From Acinetobacter calcoaceticus (lineage in GTDB: Bacteria; Pseudomonadota; Gammaproteobacteria; Pseudomonadales; Moraxellaceae): 64,000 nucleotides of DNA. Below are positions 1-8,013 of this stretch, piece by piece (the stretch's first letter is position 1; every line of letters begins with the position of its first letter). Below the pieces are notes generated by a model. It was not told the origin of the DNA and made no database searches. It saw nothing but the letters and a program-made list of their open reading frames with translations. The DNA lies in NCBI RefSeq assembly GCF_004345325.1, contig NZ_SLVJ01000021.1, positions 1 to 64,000 on the forward strand, in the 5' to 3' direction. Position numbers and translations under genes: made by a program.

Positions 1-58
1 TTTGCTAAGCGCTTGTTTATCAACAAGTTTTAATCAACATCACCGCCGATGGATGTGC

Positions 59-86
59 ATTATAGGCGAAATATTTTCAGGCGCAA
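59..86 (-). promoter_or_regulatory. Promoter reading left, out of the window
   Basis: On the minus strand a perfect -10 TATAAT (59-64) lies 16 bases from a -35 TTGCGC (81-86). It points towards base 1, so it would drive a gene outside the window. A small hairpin (CTTGTT/AACAAG) follows in its transcript. Bases 87-244 hold nothing else I can name. Confidence 0.45.
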
Positions 87-244
87 CCCCTATTTTCAAA
101 ATAATCTAGAAAAATTCATTTTTTAGCTCTAGATGTCTACTTTTTACCCCAAACCGACTTTACACTTAAATTTTAAAACTGTTTTTATGCCTCTTTATTA
201 GTTAAAATGTCTTCATACTCCTTATTTTTAGAATATTCTTTGAA

Positions 245-751
245 GTGACACATATAAACAAAAAATCTTTTTTTGCCCTACTTGTGTATTTATACACAAT
301 GCCTGTGTTCGCTAACTCTACACACAATATATTTGTGACCACTTTTTCAATTTTAAGTTATGCTCAATGGAACCCCGCAACCTCTATACCCACACTATGT
401 GTAATAGATAATGCTGACTTGGCTGAGCAATTTAAAAATGTGACCGCCCAACAAAGATACAAATACCAAATTCAATCAATCAACCTCAACCATTTAGTTA
501 AAACCTCTTGTCAGGCAATATTTTTTTCTACATTCACACCACAACAAGAACAGAACATCCTCAACAAACAATTACACACCCCCATACTCTCGTTCAGCTC
601 TAACAATACGGAGTGTGAGGTTGGCAGTACATTCTGTCTATATAAGAAAAAACAACTGACCTCTTTTAAAGTTAATTTAGATAGTTTAGCCCAATCCAAA
701 GTTCGCGTTGACCCCCGCGTCTTATTACTCGCCAATTCAACGGAGCAATAA
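245..751 (+). CDS. yfiR: YfiR-like periplasmic repressor of a diguanylate cyclase
   Basis: A 168-residue secreted protein. Residues 1-23 look like a signal peptide (KK, hydrophobic stretch, then VFA-N). The body fits the YfiR/DUF4154 family, whose Pseudomonas member binds the periplasmic domain of YfiN and holds the cyclase inactive. Four cysteines (52, 89, 124, 131) include a C-x6-C pair like the second disulfide of Pseudomonas YfiR, so redox control is possible. The start is GTG with no clear Shine-Dalgarno sequence, so it is not certain. The TAA stop overlaps the ATG of the next gene by one base, implying coupled translation. The family call rests on sequence pattern plus the neighbours, a membrane cyclase and an OmpA-type lipoprotein. 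Confidence 0.75.
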   Translation: MTHINKKSFFALLVYLYTMPVFANSTHNIFVTTFSILSYAQWNPATSIPTLCVIDNADLAEQFKNVTAQQRYKYQIQSINLNHLVKTSCQAIFFSTFTPQQEQNILNKQLHTPILSFSSNNTECEVGSTFCLYKKKQLTSFKVNLDSLAQSKVRVDPRVLLLANSTEQ

Positions 752-1992
752 TGATCGGGCAATTTTATAAAACCAATTCTTTACAGAACGTATTTAAACG
801 CTCTCAACTGGCGATCTTTGCACTTACCTTTGGCATTTGTACGCTTATTTTCGTGGTGATTTCAATTTACACCATGGAAACTTATGCTCGACAAAGCCTC
901 AGGATTCTCACAGACGCACTCAGTGAGCGTATTCAACCTGCAGTGGTCTTTAATGACAAAGTCACAATTAATCAGATATTGAGTGAATACTCAGAGCAAT
1001 ACCCCATTCGCTCCATACAGGTGTTAGACCAGTTGCAACAAGAAATGGCTAAAGTCGATATTACTACGCAATACCTTACACCAACCACCTCCATTTTAGA
1101 TTACTTGTTCTTTGGAGAACCCGTTCGAGTCAAGATAAAACACGATCAGAAAGATTATGGCACCATCATCGTATTTGGAAATTCATCAAGTATGGTTGAT
1201 TTTTTCCACAAAATTTTCATCGGCCTAAGTCTAGGTTTTTTTATCGTTCTTATGGCATTGTTTTGGTTTGTACGTTCTATATATCAATATTTAATGAATT
1301 CAATTCATCCAATGGTCAGCACTGCTCGCAGCATCGGTTTAGAAAAAAACTACCAACTCCGCCTCCCCCATTCCCCAATTAAAGAGTTTCAAGACTTAAA
1401 TAAGGTCTTTAATGAATTAATCGAAATCGTTGAACACTCAAATCACCAACTTCAAACTGAAAATGATAAACTCGCACATCAGGCACGTCATGATGAACTC
1501 ACCCAACTCCCAAATCGCAACTACTTTTACCAAACCTTATTTAAAATGTATGATTTTTCACACCAACAACACTCTGCATTAATGTTTATCGACAACAATC
1601 ATTTTAAAGCAATCAATGACAAGTATGGGCATTTAGCTGGCGATGCCGTACTCAAAGAAATGGCTAAAAGGTTGAAAACTAATTTAAGACACGATGACTT
1701 CATTGCTCGACTAGGAGGGGATGAATTTGCGATCTTGTTAAAAAATATAAAGAAAGTAGAACACCTAATAGCGATTAGCGAACATCTACTCAATTGTTGT
1801 AAAAGCCCACTTTATTATGAAAAAACTGAAATTCATTTTAGCTTTAGCATTGGTATTGCGTTTTTTAAATGTTCTAATTCACCTGAAGATCTTATCACAG
1901 CAGCAGACAGTGCTATGTATACAGCTAAAATGTTGGAACGGCATTGGTATATAGCACCATGTAAGGACGTATATAGTGAAGACATCGTTTAA
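751..1992 (+). CDS. yfiN: YfiN-like membrane diguanylate cyclase (GGDEF)
   Basis: This enzyme would make cyclic-di-GMP from two GTP. Membrane segments lie at about 20-40 and 155-175, enclosing a periplasmic sensor domain of about 110 residues, as in YfiN/TpbB. A HAMP-like linker (about 176-235) and a GGDEF domain (about 245-405) follow. The GGDEF signature is intact at 322-326. The inhibitory site RHDD (313-316) is at the canonical position, so product feedback is expected. The metal-binding Asp is D281, but the usual second Asp of the IDxDxF motif is Asn (IDNNHF). It lies between the yfiR-like and yfiB-like genes and overlaps both, so the three are one operon. Confidence 0.88.
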   Translation: MIGQFYKTNSLQNVFKRSQLAIFALTFGICTLIFVVISIYTMETYARQSLRILTDALSERIQPAVVFNDKVTINQILSEYSEQYPIRSIQVLDQLQQEMAKVDITTQYLTPTTSILDYLFFGEPVRVKIKHDQKDYGTIIVFGNSSSMVDFFHKIFIGLSLGFFIVLMALFWFVRSIYQYLMNSIHPMVSTARSIGLEKNYQLRLPHSPIKEFQDLNKVFNELIEIVEHSNHQLQTENDKLAHQARHDELTQLPNRNYFYQTLFKMYDFSHQQHSALMFIDNNHFKAINDKYGHLAGDAVLKEMAKRLKTNLRHDDFIARLGGDEFAILLKNIKKVEHLIAISEHLLNCCKSPLYYEKTEIHFSFSIGIAFFKCSNSPEDLITAADSAMYTAKMLERHWYIAPCKDVYSEDIV

Positions 1993-2464
1993 TCATTTTT
2001 TTAAAATATCGATTATATTTTTAATTGGGTTGAGTTTAACTGCGTGCATGAGCTTAGGGCAGCTCAGCTACAAACAAGCACGTATGCTCAAAAAAGAAGG
2101 TTTCACATTGACTGAAGAAGGCTGGACCCTCGGCTTACCAGAGCGACTGTTGTTTGAGTTTGATCAATCAGAAGTTAAAGAAAAACAAACCGGTGAATTG
2201 GTTCGCCTTTCCAGACAACTCCATCAATATAAGCTACAGAAATTAAAAGTGATCGGCCATACCGATTCAACTGGTGAAGCTAACTACAACCAACAACTTT
2301 CTGAAAAACGTGCACAAACGGTGGCAGTGGTCTTTGAAAACAATGGCTTTAAACCTGAGAACATACAGGCTATAGGTCGCGGCTCCTCCCAACCACTGTT
2401 TGAAAATGACAGCGAAGAGCATAGAGCCAGCAATCGACGCGTTAATATTATTATTATCCCCTAG
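1976..2464 (+). CDS. yfiB: YfiB-like OmpA-domain lipoprotein
   Basis: A 162-residue outer-membrane lipoprotein. The signal peptide ends in the lipobox LTAC, with Cys24 as the lipidated residue. An OmpA C-terminal peptidoglycan-binding domain spans about 55-162; the core HTDSTG and NQQLSEKRAQ segments include the expected peptidoglycan-contact residues D97 and R112. In Pseudomonas, YfiB sequesters YfiR and so releases YfiN. The start is GTG and lies 17 bases inside yfiN, so translation is probably coupled. A strong hairpin terminator follows. The OmpA-domain call is firm; the YfiB role follows from the operon. Confidence 0.85.
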   Translation: MKTSFNHFFKISIIFLIGLSLTACMSLGQLSYKQARMLKKEGFTLTEEGWTLGLPERLLFEFDQSEVKEKQTGELVRLSRQLHQYKLQKLKVIGHTDSTGEANYNQQLSEKRAQTVAVVFENNGFKPENIQAIGRGSSQPLFENDSEEHRASNRRVNIIIIP

Positions 2465-2533
2465 GCTTAAGCTCTAAAGCTAAAACCCACAATCAAGCAC
2501 ATTCAAAATCTTCCAAATACCCATGCATTATTA

Positions 2534-2566
2534 AGCACTGTATTTAGTTCACCCAAATACAGTGCT
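2534..2566. terminator. Bidirectional terminator between yfiB and the lipoprotein gene
   Basis: A perfect 12-bp inverted repeat (AGCACTGTATTT, 2534-2545; its complement 2555-2566) with a 9-base loop and AT-rich flanks. It lies between convergent genes and can end both. Confidence 0.8.
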
Positions 2567-2589
2567 ATTTAATTAAGTAACACTTAACT

Positions 2590-3978
2590 TTATATTTTAA
2601 GACTCTGTTGAGCAATCTGATCAAGTACAGTTTCAACTTCACGCTCAACCTCTGAGATCACCCCCAAGCATAATTCCTGCTGCTCCTTTAAAGCACCTAT
2701 GGTTTTATTTTTATATCCTTCAGGCACCAAACCAGAATAGAAAGTTTTATCTAATTCTGCTTGTGCATCTTTACTGATCCGTTTTCTTAAACGAACCCCA
2801 TCCTTGCTTTCAATTTCAATCTGAATCTCATATTGATTCAACCTATACTCATTCCGCTGATTAAACTTAAACTCCTTACCCTGCTGATCAACGATACTCT
2901 GCACTTGATTACGTTCTTCCAATTTTCCGGCTTTATAATAAGTTTGGTAATCAATATAAATGTGGACATCAGATGCACCGCTAGTGCTCAGTGTAAAGGG
3001 GTAGGATTTAAATCGATCTTGAATTTTTGTCTTAAAGCGTTCGGACAAGCGTTGATGATAAGCACTACCACACTGATCCTCTCCGCGCTCTTGATCAAGA
3101 GTATATGCAATATGAATCATGCCTTTATTTTTTGCAGTCGCTGCAAGGCTCGCAGCATTTTTATAAGCACCATAAGGCTGATAGACCGCTACAGCTTCGC
3201 TATATAATTTTGCTACGGTTCTAAAGTCACCTTTCAGTTTAGCCGACTTTTCTTTCGAGGCCGCTTGAGACATAAACTGTGCTGCCGCATCAGCACGCCA
3301 CAATTGATCATATTTAACAAATAACGCCTGAGCATCTTTATACTTCCCATAAGCTCGATATGCATCAACCGCCTTAGAAAAATTTTGACTGGCATTTTTA
3401 TAATCTTTATTTTTAACATCCAACTGAGCTTCGCGGTAAAAGTCTTCTGCTAAACGTGTTGAATAGGCTTTACGATATTTTATAGCGAGATCAAGCATAT
3501 CTGCATATTGCGCAAATTCTAGACCTGTTTGATATGCCTCAGCTTTCTCTCGATAACTCTCAGTAGTTATGAGTTGAACACGGTTACCTTTTTCATAATA
3601 CAACTTAGCAATATCAAGTTTTAACTGCACCATCGGATAACGTTGATTAAAGGTTTCAAATGCATTGGCATAAAATCCCGAGCCAACAAGGAGTCGTGCT
3701 TGATGAATTTTTTCAAGACGTTCAATTTTCTGCTCCAAGCTCATGGCTGGGAGACTTTCAATTTTATGTATAGATAGATGTACGGTATCTAACCAACTTT
3801 TTTTCAGCGCACTTCGGGGATAATCTTGTTTTTGATTAAGTCGATCCGTTATGGTTTTAATACTCGCAATATAATCACCCTGCTGGTAATTTTGCGTCGC
3901 TTTTTTTAAGGTACATGCGCTCAATATCACCACAAAGCACACAATACTCACTACACGAAGAATGCGAAGGTTCAGCAT
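2590..3978 (-). CDS. Uncharacterised lipoprotein with TPR-like repeats
   Basis: A 462-residue protein with a lipoprotein signal (hydrophobic stretch, then LSAC, Cys22). I do not recognise a named family. The middle (about 180-270) has two related helical repeats, each ending in a segment like AYRxYGxYKDA and VYQPYGAYKNA, which resembles tetratricopeptide repeats. The C-terminal 180 residues are rich in charge and beta-prone stretches. It is probably membrane-anchored and exposed to the periplasm. It stands alone, convergent with the yfi operon. A minus-strand TATAAT at 4016-4021 lies 38 bases before the start and could be its -10, though no good -35 is seen. Confidence 0.7.
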   Translation of the reverse strand: MLNLRILRVVSIVCFVVILSACTLKKATQNYQQGDYIASIKTITDRLNQKQDYPRSALKKSWLDTVHLSIHKIESLPAMSLEQKIERLEKIHQARLLVGSGFYANAFETFNQRYPMVQLKLDIAKLYYEKGNRVQLITTESYREKAEAYQTGLEFAQYADMLDLAIKYRKAYSTRLAEDFYREAQLDVKNKDYKNASQNFSKAVDAYRAYGKYKDAQALFVKYDQLWRADAAAQFMSQAASKEKSAKLKGDFRTVAKLYSEAVAVYQPYGAYKNAASLAATAKNKGMIHIAYTLDQERGEDQCGSAYHQRLSERFKTKIQDRFKSYPFTLSTSGASDVHIYIDYQTYYKAGKLEERNQVQSIVDQQGKEFKFNQRNEYRLNQYEIQIEIESKDGVRLRKRISKDAQAELDKTFYSGLVPEGYKNKTIGALKEQQELCLGVISEVEREVETVLDQIAQQSLKI

Positions 3979-4317
3979 AGCCAGTCAATTCAATCATCTA
4001 TTTACATAGCGCGTGATTATACGTTAGAAATCAGATAATAAGCTCATGTATACAAAAGAGGTTATCTTTAGAATGAATGATGGATATGGTTTAAAAATAA
4101 AAAAGTCATGATTATAAAGCGATTAGTATTTTTAAATACTTGATATGAAGAGGGCAGATTTGGAATATGGGTAGATCAGTATAAAGAAGATAATGAGTTT
4201 TAATTCTGCTAGATAAGCAATGATTATTTTTATTTGAATTCCCTGACGGGACAATCGACTTAGAAAGAAATCATACCAATGATATGGGTAGATGATTTTA
4301 TTCAGTCTTTTAGAAAA
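3979..4317. other. Intergenic region, lipoprotein gene to tRNA cluster
   Basis: An AT-rich region of 339 bases with no supportable gene. It holds the likely -10 of the lipoprotein gene (4016-4021, minus strand) and the 3' trailer of the tRNA transcript. Confidence 0.5.
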
Positions 4318-4394
<77 letters not shown>

Positions 4395-4417
4395 AGTACT
4401 AGCCGTTCTTTATGAAG

Positions 4418-4494
4418 TGGGGTGAATGACGGGATTCGAACCCGCGACAACCGGAATCACAATCCGGGGCTCTACCAACTGAGCTACATCCACC
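4418..4494 (-). tRNA. tRNA-His (GUG)
   Basis: A minus-strand cloverleaf with anticodon GTG. It has the extra 5' G (4494) opposite C73 that is the identity element of tRNA-His, and an encoded CCA at 4418-4420. Confidence 0.95.
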
Positions 4495-4535
4495 ATCATA
4501 AATATTTGATTCTTAAATATCAAGCAACCATTAGA

Positions 4536-4612
4536 TGGTGCGCCTGACAGGATTCGAACCTGTGACCATCCGCTTAGAAGGCGGATGCTCTATCCAACTG
4601 AGCTACAGGCGC
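4536..4612 (-). tRNA. tRNA-Arg (UCU)
   Basis: A 77-base minus-strand cloverleaf with anticodon TCT (reads AGA/AGG), GGTTCGAATCC T-arm and encoded CCA at 4536-4538. Confidence 0.95.
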
Positions 4613-4664
4613 ATTGTAAAGATGATATTAAAATATCAAGCGATACATTTTTGCCTTGAAGAAT

Positions 4665-4741
<77 letters not shown>

Positions 4742-4786
4742 ATTCGTCTTAGCTTCTTGTATCACACATCGTGCGGTACGGTGTGC

Positions 4787-4815
4787 ATTCTAGGCGTGAC
4801 GTCGTACCACGTCAA
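4787..4815 (-). promoter_or_regulatory. Promoter of the tRNA cluster
   Basis: On the minus strand: -35 TTGACG (4810-4815), a 17-base spacer and -10 TAGAAT (4787-4792), about 45 bases before the first tRNA. Both boxes are close to the sigma-70 consensus. Confidence 0.75.
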
Positions 4816-4882
4816 CACCTAAGATCAAAAAAATATTAAAAAACGGTTCAAATGTATATTTATCAAACGTTTTGACTAAATA

Positions 4883-5950
4883 TCAAGCTTTTAAAGCCGC
4901 ACTGAACTGTAACATGCGGTCTAAAGGCAGTTTTGCACGCTGTGCCAACTGCGGATCAACCTCAATAACTTGATCAGCATGTTGCAGTACATGTAGTATG
5001 CCATCGAGCTCATTCATCGCCATCCACGGACAATGTGCACATGAACGACAAGTCGCCCCCTCACCTGCAGTTGGCGCTTCAATCAAAGTCTTATGTGGTA
5101 CTGCTTGTTGCATTTTAAAGAATATACCCCGGTCCGTTGCGACAATGAGGGTGTCATGCGGCAAGGTCTGTGCAGCTTTGATCAGTTGTGAGGTACTGCC
5201 AACAGCATCAGCCACATCCACAACTGATTCTGGGGACTCTGGATGCACCAATACTGCTGCATTTGGATACAGTGCTTTCATATTGGTGATCCCTCGAGCA
5301 CGAAACTCCTCATGCACGATACAGGCACCATCCCAAATCAACATCTCTGCTTGGGTTTGTTTTTGGATATAACGTCCCAAGTGCTGATCTGGCGCCCAAA
5401 TGATCTTTTCACCTAAGCTATCAAGGTGTTCAATAATTTCGACAGCACAACTCGACGTTACCACCCAATCTGCGCGGGCTTTGACTGCTGCTGAGGTATT
5501 GGCGTAAACCACCACAGTATGATCCGGGTGTGCATCACAGAAACGACTGAACTCATCAACAGGACAACCCAAGTCTAAAGAACATGTCGCTTCCAAGGTG
5601 GGCATAAGAATGGTTTTTTCAGGAGACAGAATCTTTGCCGTCTCGCCCATGAATTTCACCCCAGCCACAACCAAGGTAGTTGCGGGATGGTCTCGACCAA
5701 ACCGAGCCATTTCCAAGGAGTCAGATACACATCCACCGGTTGCCTCAGCCAACTCTTGTACATCAGGGTCACAATAATAATGTGCGACTAGAACAGCATT
5801 GCGTAGACGCAATGCGTCTGCGATCTGTTTAAATTTTTGCTGTTTCAGCTCAGGATCTAAATGTTTGTCCTTAACTTCACCTAAACGATCTAAATGCGTT
5901 TGCACAATCGATTGAGCATCGTTGGCAATTAAATGGCTCGCATCTTTCAT
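4883..5950 (-). CDS. nadA: Quinolinate synthase NadA
   Basis: Condenses iminoaspartate with dihydroxyacetone phosphate to quinolinate in NAD synthesis, using a [4Fe-4S] cluster. The 355-residue length is normal. Cysteines 123, 210 and 307 have the same spacing (87 and 97) as the three cluster ligands of E. coli NadA (113, 200, 297). The last sits in a CxxCxxC stretch. The motif [11 protein letters not shown] near the N-terminus is typical. The start has AAGG at a suitable distance. It is a single-gene unit, separated from argJ by about 180 bases and a terminator. Confidence 0.96.
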   Translation of the reverse strand: MKDASHLIANDAQSIVQTHLDRLGEVKDKHLDPELKQQKFKQIADALRLRNAVLVAHYYCDPDVQELAEATGGCVSDSLEMARFGRDHPATTLVVAGVKFMGETAKILSPEKTILMPTLEATCSLDLGCPVDEFSRFCDAHPDHTVVVYANTSAAVKARADWVVTSSCAVEIIEHLDSLGEKIIWAPDQHLGRYIQKQTQAEMLIWDGACIVHEEFRARGITNMKALYPNAAVLVHPESPESVVDVADAVGSTSQLIKAAQTLPHDTLIVATDRGIFFKMQQAVPHKTLIEAPTAGEGATCRSCAHCPWMAMNELDGILHVLQHADQVIEVDPQLAQRAKLPLDRMLQFSAALKA

Positions 5951-6097
5951 AACAGGCCTTCTCTATCCTTTACGCTTGCGCTATGGCTTGCTTTTGCACT
6001 CGACAAATCGCAATGATTTATCTTTTCAATGACGATATAAATTCGCTTTTAAAATTAAAACAAAATCAGAAACTTCAAACACTAAAATTCAATGACG

Positions 6098-6125
6098 AAA
6101 AAGCCTCACAATGGAGGCTTTTTTT
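6098..6125. terminator. Terminator downstream of argJ
   Basis: A hairpin (AAAAAGCCTC / GAGGCTTTTT) with runs of A on one side and T on the other. It works for argJ on the minus strand and could work in both directions. Confidence 0.75.
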
Positions 6126-6131
6126 GATGTT

Positions 6132-7352
6132 CTATGAACGATAGTCTGCATTGATTTTGACATAATCATACGACAAATCACAGGTGTATACCGTGTCTTT
6201 TGCACTTCCACGACCAAGATCAACGCGTACCGTAATCTCTGCTTGCGCCATCACCTTCGCACCTGCCTGCTCGGTATAGTCCGCAGCGGCACCCCCATCT
6301 CTACAGATCTGCACATCATCCAACCATACTTGGACTTGAGTGACATCAAGGTTAGGGACGCCGGCATAACCGATTGCACACAAGATACGCCCCCAGTTCG
6401 GATCTGAAGCAAACATCGCCGTTTTGATCAAGGGTGAATGGGCGATGCTATAAGCCACATCACAACACTCTTGAGTATTTGCACCACCTTCTACAGTAAC
6501 GCTAATAAATTTGGTCGCACCCTCACCATCACGAATGATCAATTGAGCAAGACGTGCCATCACGCGATTAACGATGGTCAACAGTTCGGCATAACGTGGA
6601 TCATCGATTGATGTCAGTTCTTGACCACCCGCCTGACCTGTTGCCACCAAGATACAAGAATCGTTGGTTGAGGTATCTCCATCCACGGTAATGCGGTTAA
6701 AGGATTGATTCACGCTCTCATTTAACATCTGCTTGAGCACATGCTGACTGATCGGAACATCGGTGGCGACAAAGCCAAGCATGGTCGCCATATTCGGACG
6801 GATCATGCCAGCACCTTTGGAAATTCCCGTAATGCTGTATTGAATGCCATCCAATTCAAACTGCTCAGATGCACCTTTAGGCGTGGTATCTGTGGTCATA
6901 ATCCCAGTAGCGGCATCTAACCATGCATTTTCATTTAGATTCGCCAGCGCAGCAGGCAGGCCAGCAATTAAGCGTTCAATCGGGAGTTGCTCACCGATCA
7001 CACCAGTTGAAAATGGCAATATTTCTGTGTTGGACACGCCTGCCAACTTCGCCAGTTCGTTGCAGCTCAGCTGAGCATTGTCTAAACCGATTTGCCCCGT
7101 CGCTGCATTGGCATTGCCTGTATTAATGACCAGATAACGTGCATCGACTTGGGCAAGGTGAGATTTCGACACTGTTACAGGTGCGGCACAAAAGGCATTT
7201 TGAGTAAATACACCAGCAACTTTACTGCCTGGTGAAAACTCAAATACAACTAAATCACGTCGATTCGGATAACGGATATACGCTTCAGTTGAGCCAATTT
7301 TCACCCCTTTTACCACATGCATATGTGGCATTGCCACGTCACCTACAGCCAT
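6132..7352 (-). CDS. argJ: Glutamate N-acetyltransferase / amino-acid acetyltransferase ArgJ
   Basis: Moves acetyl from N-acetylornithine to glutamate in the cyclic arginine pathway; bifunctional members also use acetyl-CoA. The 406-residue length is normal. The precursor is self-cleaved at an Ala-Thr bond: the motif NMATMLG is present, with Ala189-Thr190, and Thr190 becomes the N-terminal nucleophile of the beta chain. [12 protein letters not shown] and the C-terminal DLGRGSA are also family motifs. The start has only a weak Shine-Dalgarno sequence; Met8 is an alternative. No other arginine gene is adjacent. Confidence 0.95.
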   Translation of the reverse strand: MAVGDVAMPHMHVVKGVKIGSTEAYIRYPNRRDLVVFEFSPGSKVAGVFTQNAFCAAPVTVSKSHLAQVDARYLVINTGNANAATGQIGLDNAQLSCNELAKLAGVSNTEILPFSTGVIGEQLPIERLIAGLPAALANLNENAWLDAATGIMTTDTTPKGASEQFELDGIQYSITGISKGAGMIRPNMATMLGFVATDVPISQHVLKQMLNESVNQSFNRITVDGDTSTNDSCILVATGQAGGQELTSIDDPRYAELLTIVNRVMARLAQLIIRDGEGATKFISVTVEGGANTQECCDVAYSIAHSPLIKTAMFASDPNWGRILCAIGYAGVPNLDVTQVQVWLDDVQICRDGGAAADYTEQAGAKVMAQAEITVRVDLGRGSAKDTVYTCDLSYDYVKINADYRS

Positions 7353-7442
7353 TTCTAAATGTCCATATTTTTAATAAAAAAGACAGCTTAGAACAAAAGA
7401 TGAAAAAAATCGAGCATATCTAAAGCGATTTAGTAGATGCCC

Positions 7443-7500
7443 AATACAACAATGCACCGAGCCCATATAAATTCAGCTCAGTGCATTTAATGTTGTTATT
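7443..7500. terminator. Long imperfect palindrome after the small secreted-protein gene
   Basis: AATGCACCGAGC (7451-7462) pairs with GCTCAGTGCATT (7476-7487) with one mismatch, and outer arms (AATACAAC / GTTGTTATT) extend it. It lies just past the stop of the 7512-7874 gene. It lacks a T-run, so it may be an mRNA 3'-end stabiliser rather than an intrinsic terminator. Confidence 0.4.
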
Positions 7501-7511
7501 GAATCAGGGTG

Positions 7512-7874
7512 TTACTGTGCTGCCGCCACGGTGCTTGGCATCGCCAATAAAGCTTGTTTGGCCTTTTCTTGACTTGCTGCTGAAAGGGCTGGATTCGCAG
7601 CCACTACACGATTGGCAGTTGCAGGTGTAACAGGTGCAATTGCTGCAGTTTTAAGAATAATTTCTCGACTGCCAGTATCACCTAAGTTGTAACGAATCCC
7701 CGTACGTGGACTAATCACGATAGTGGTCTCTTTTTTCACTTCAGTCTGTGCTGCAACGACACCGGTCGCTGCTTGGACTTTAGCCACTGTGGTGGTTTGT
7801 GGTGCTGTGTTTGCGAAAGCAAACATTGGAACAGCGATAGCCGTAAAGAATAAAGTTTTTAATACTTTTGTCAT
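7512..7874 (-). CDS. Small secreted Ala/Thr/Val-rich protein, unknown
   Basis: A 120-residue protein of no family I recognise. A signal peptide is clear (MTKVLKTLFF start, AFA-N near residue 22). The mature part is low in complexity (Ala, Val, Thr), with one better-ordered segment around residues 53-75 (ISPRTGIRYNLGDTGSREI). It has no cysteines, so it is probably periplasmic and partly disordered. It lies between argJ and secA with its own flanking hairpins, so it is likely monocistronic. Confidence 0.65.
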   Translation of the reverse strand: MTKVLKTLFFTAIAVPMFAFANTAPQTTTVAKVQAATGVVAAQTEVKKETTIVISPRTGIRYNLGDTGSREIILKTAAIAPVTPATANRVVAANPALSAASQEKAKQALLAMPSTVAAAQ

Positions 7875-7967
7875 TGTCTTCTCAATTTTTCAAACAGAAT
7901 GTGCAAGTAAATAACATTTAATTGATTTAGCCGCAATGAATATTCACTGACTGTAAACTATTGTAAA

Positions 7968-7997
7968 AAAAAGCAGAACAATTGTTCTGCTTTTTCA
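7968..7997 (-). terminator. secA terminator
   Basis: A 12-bp hairpin (AAAAAGCAGAAC / GTTCTGCTTTTT) with a 4-base loop, 17 bases past the secA stop. In the minus-strand reading it ends in a T-run. Confidence 0.8.
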
Positions 7998-8013
7998 GCA
8001 CAGCATAACGATA

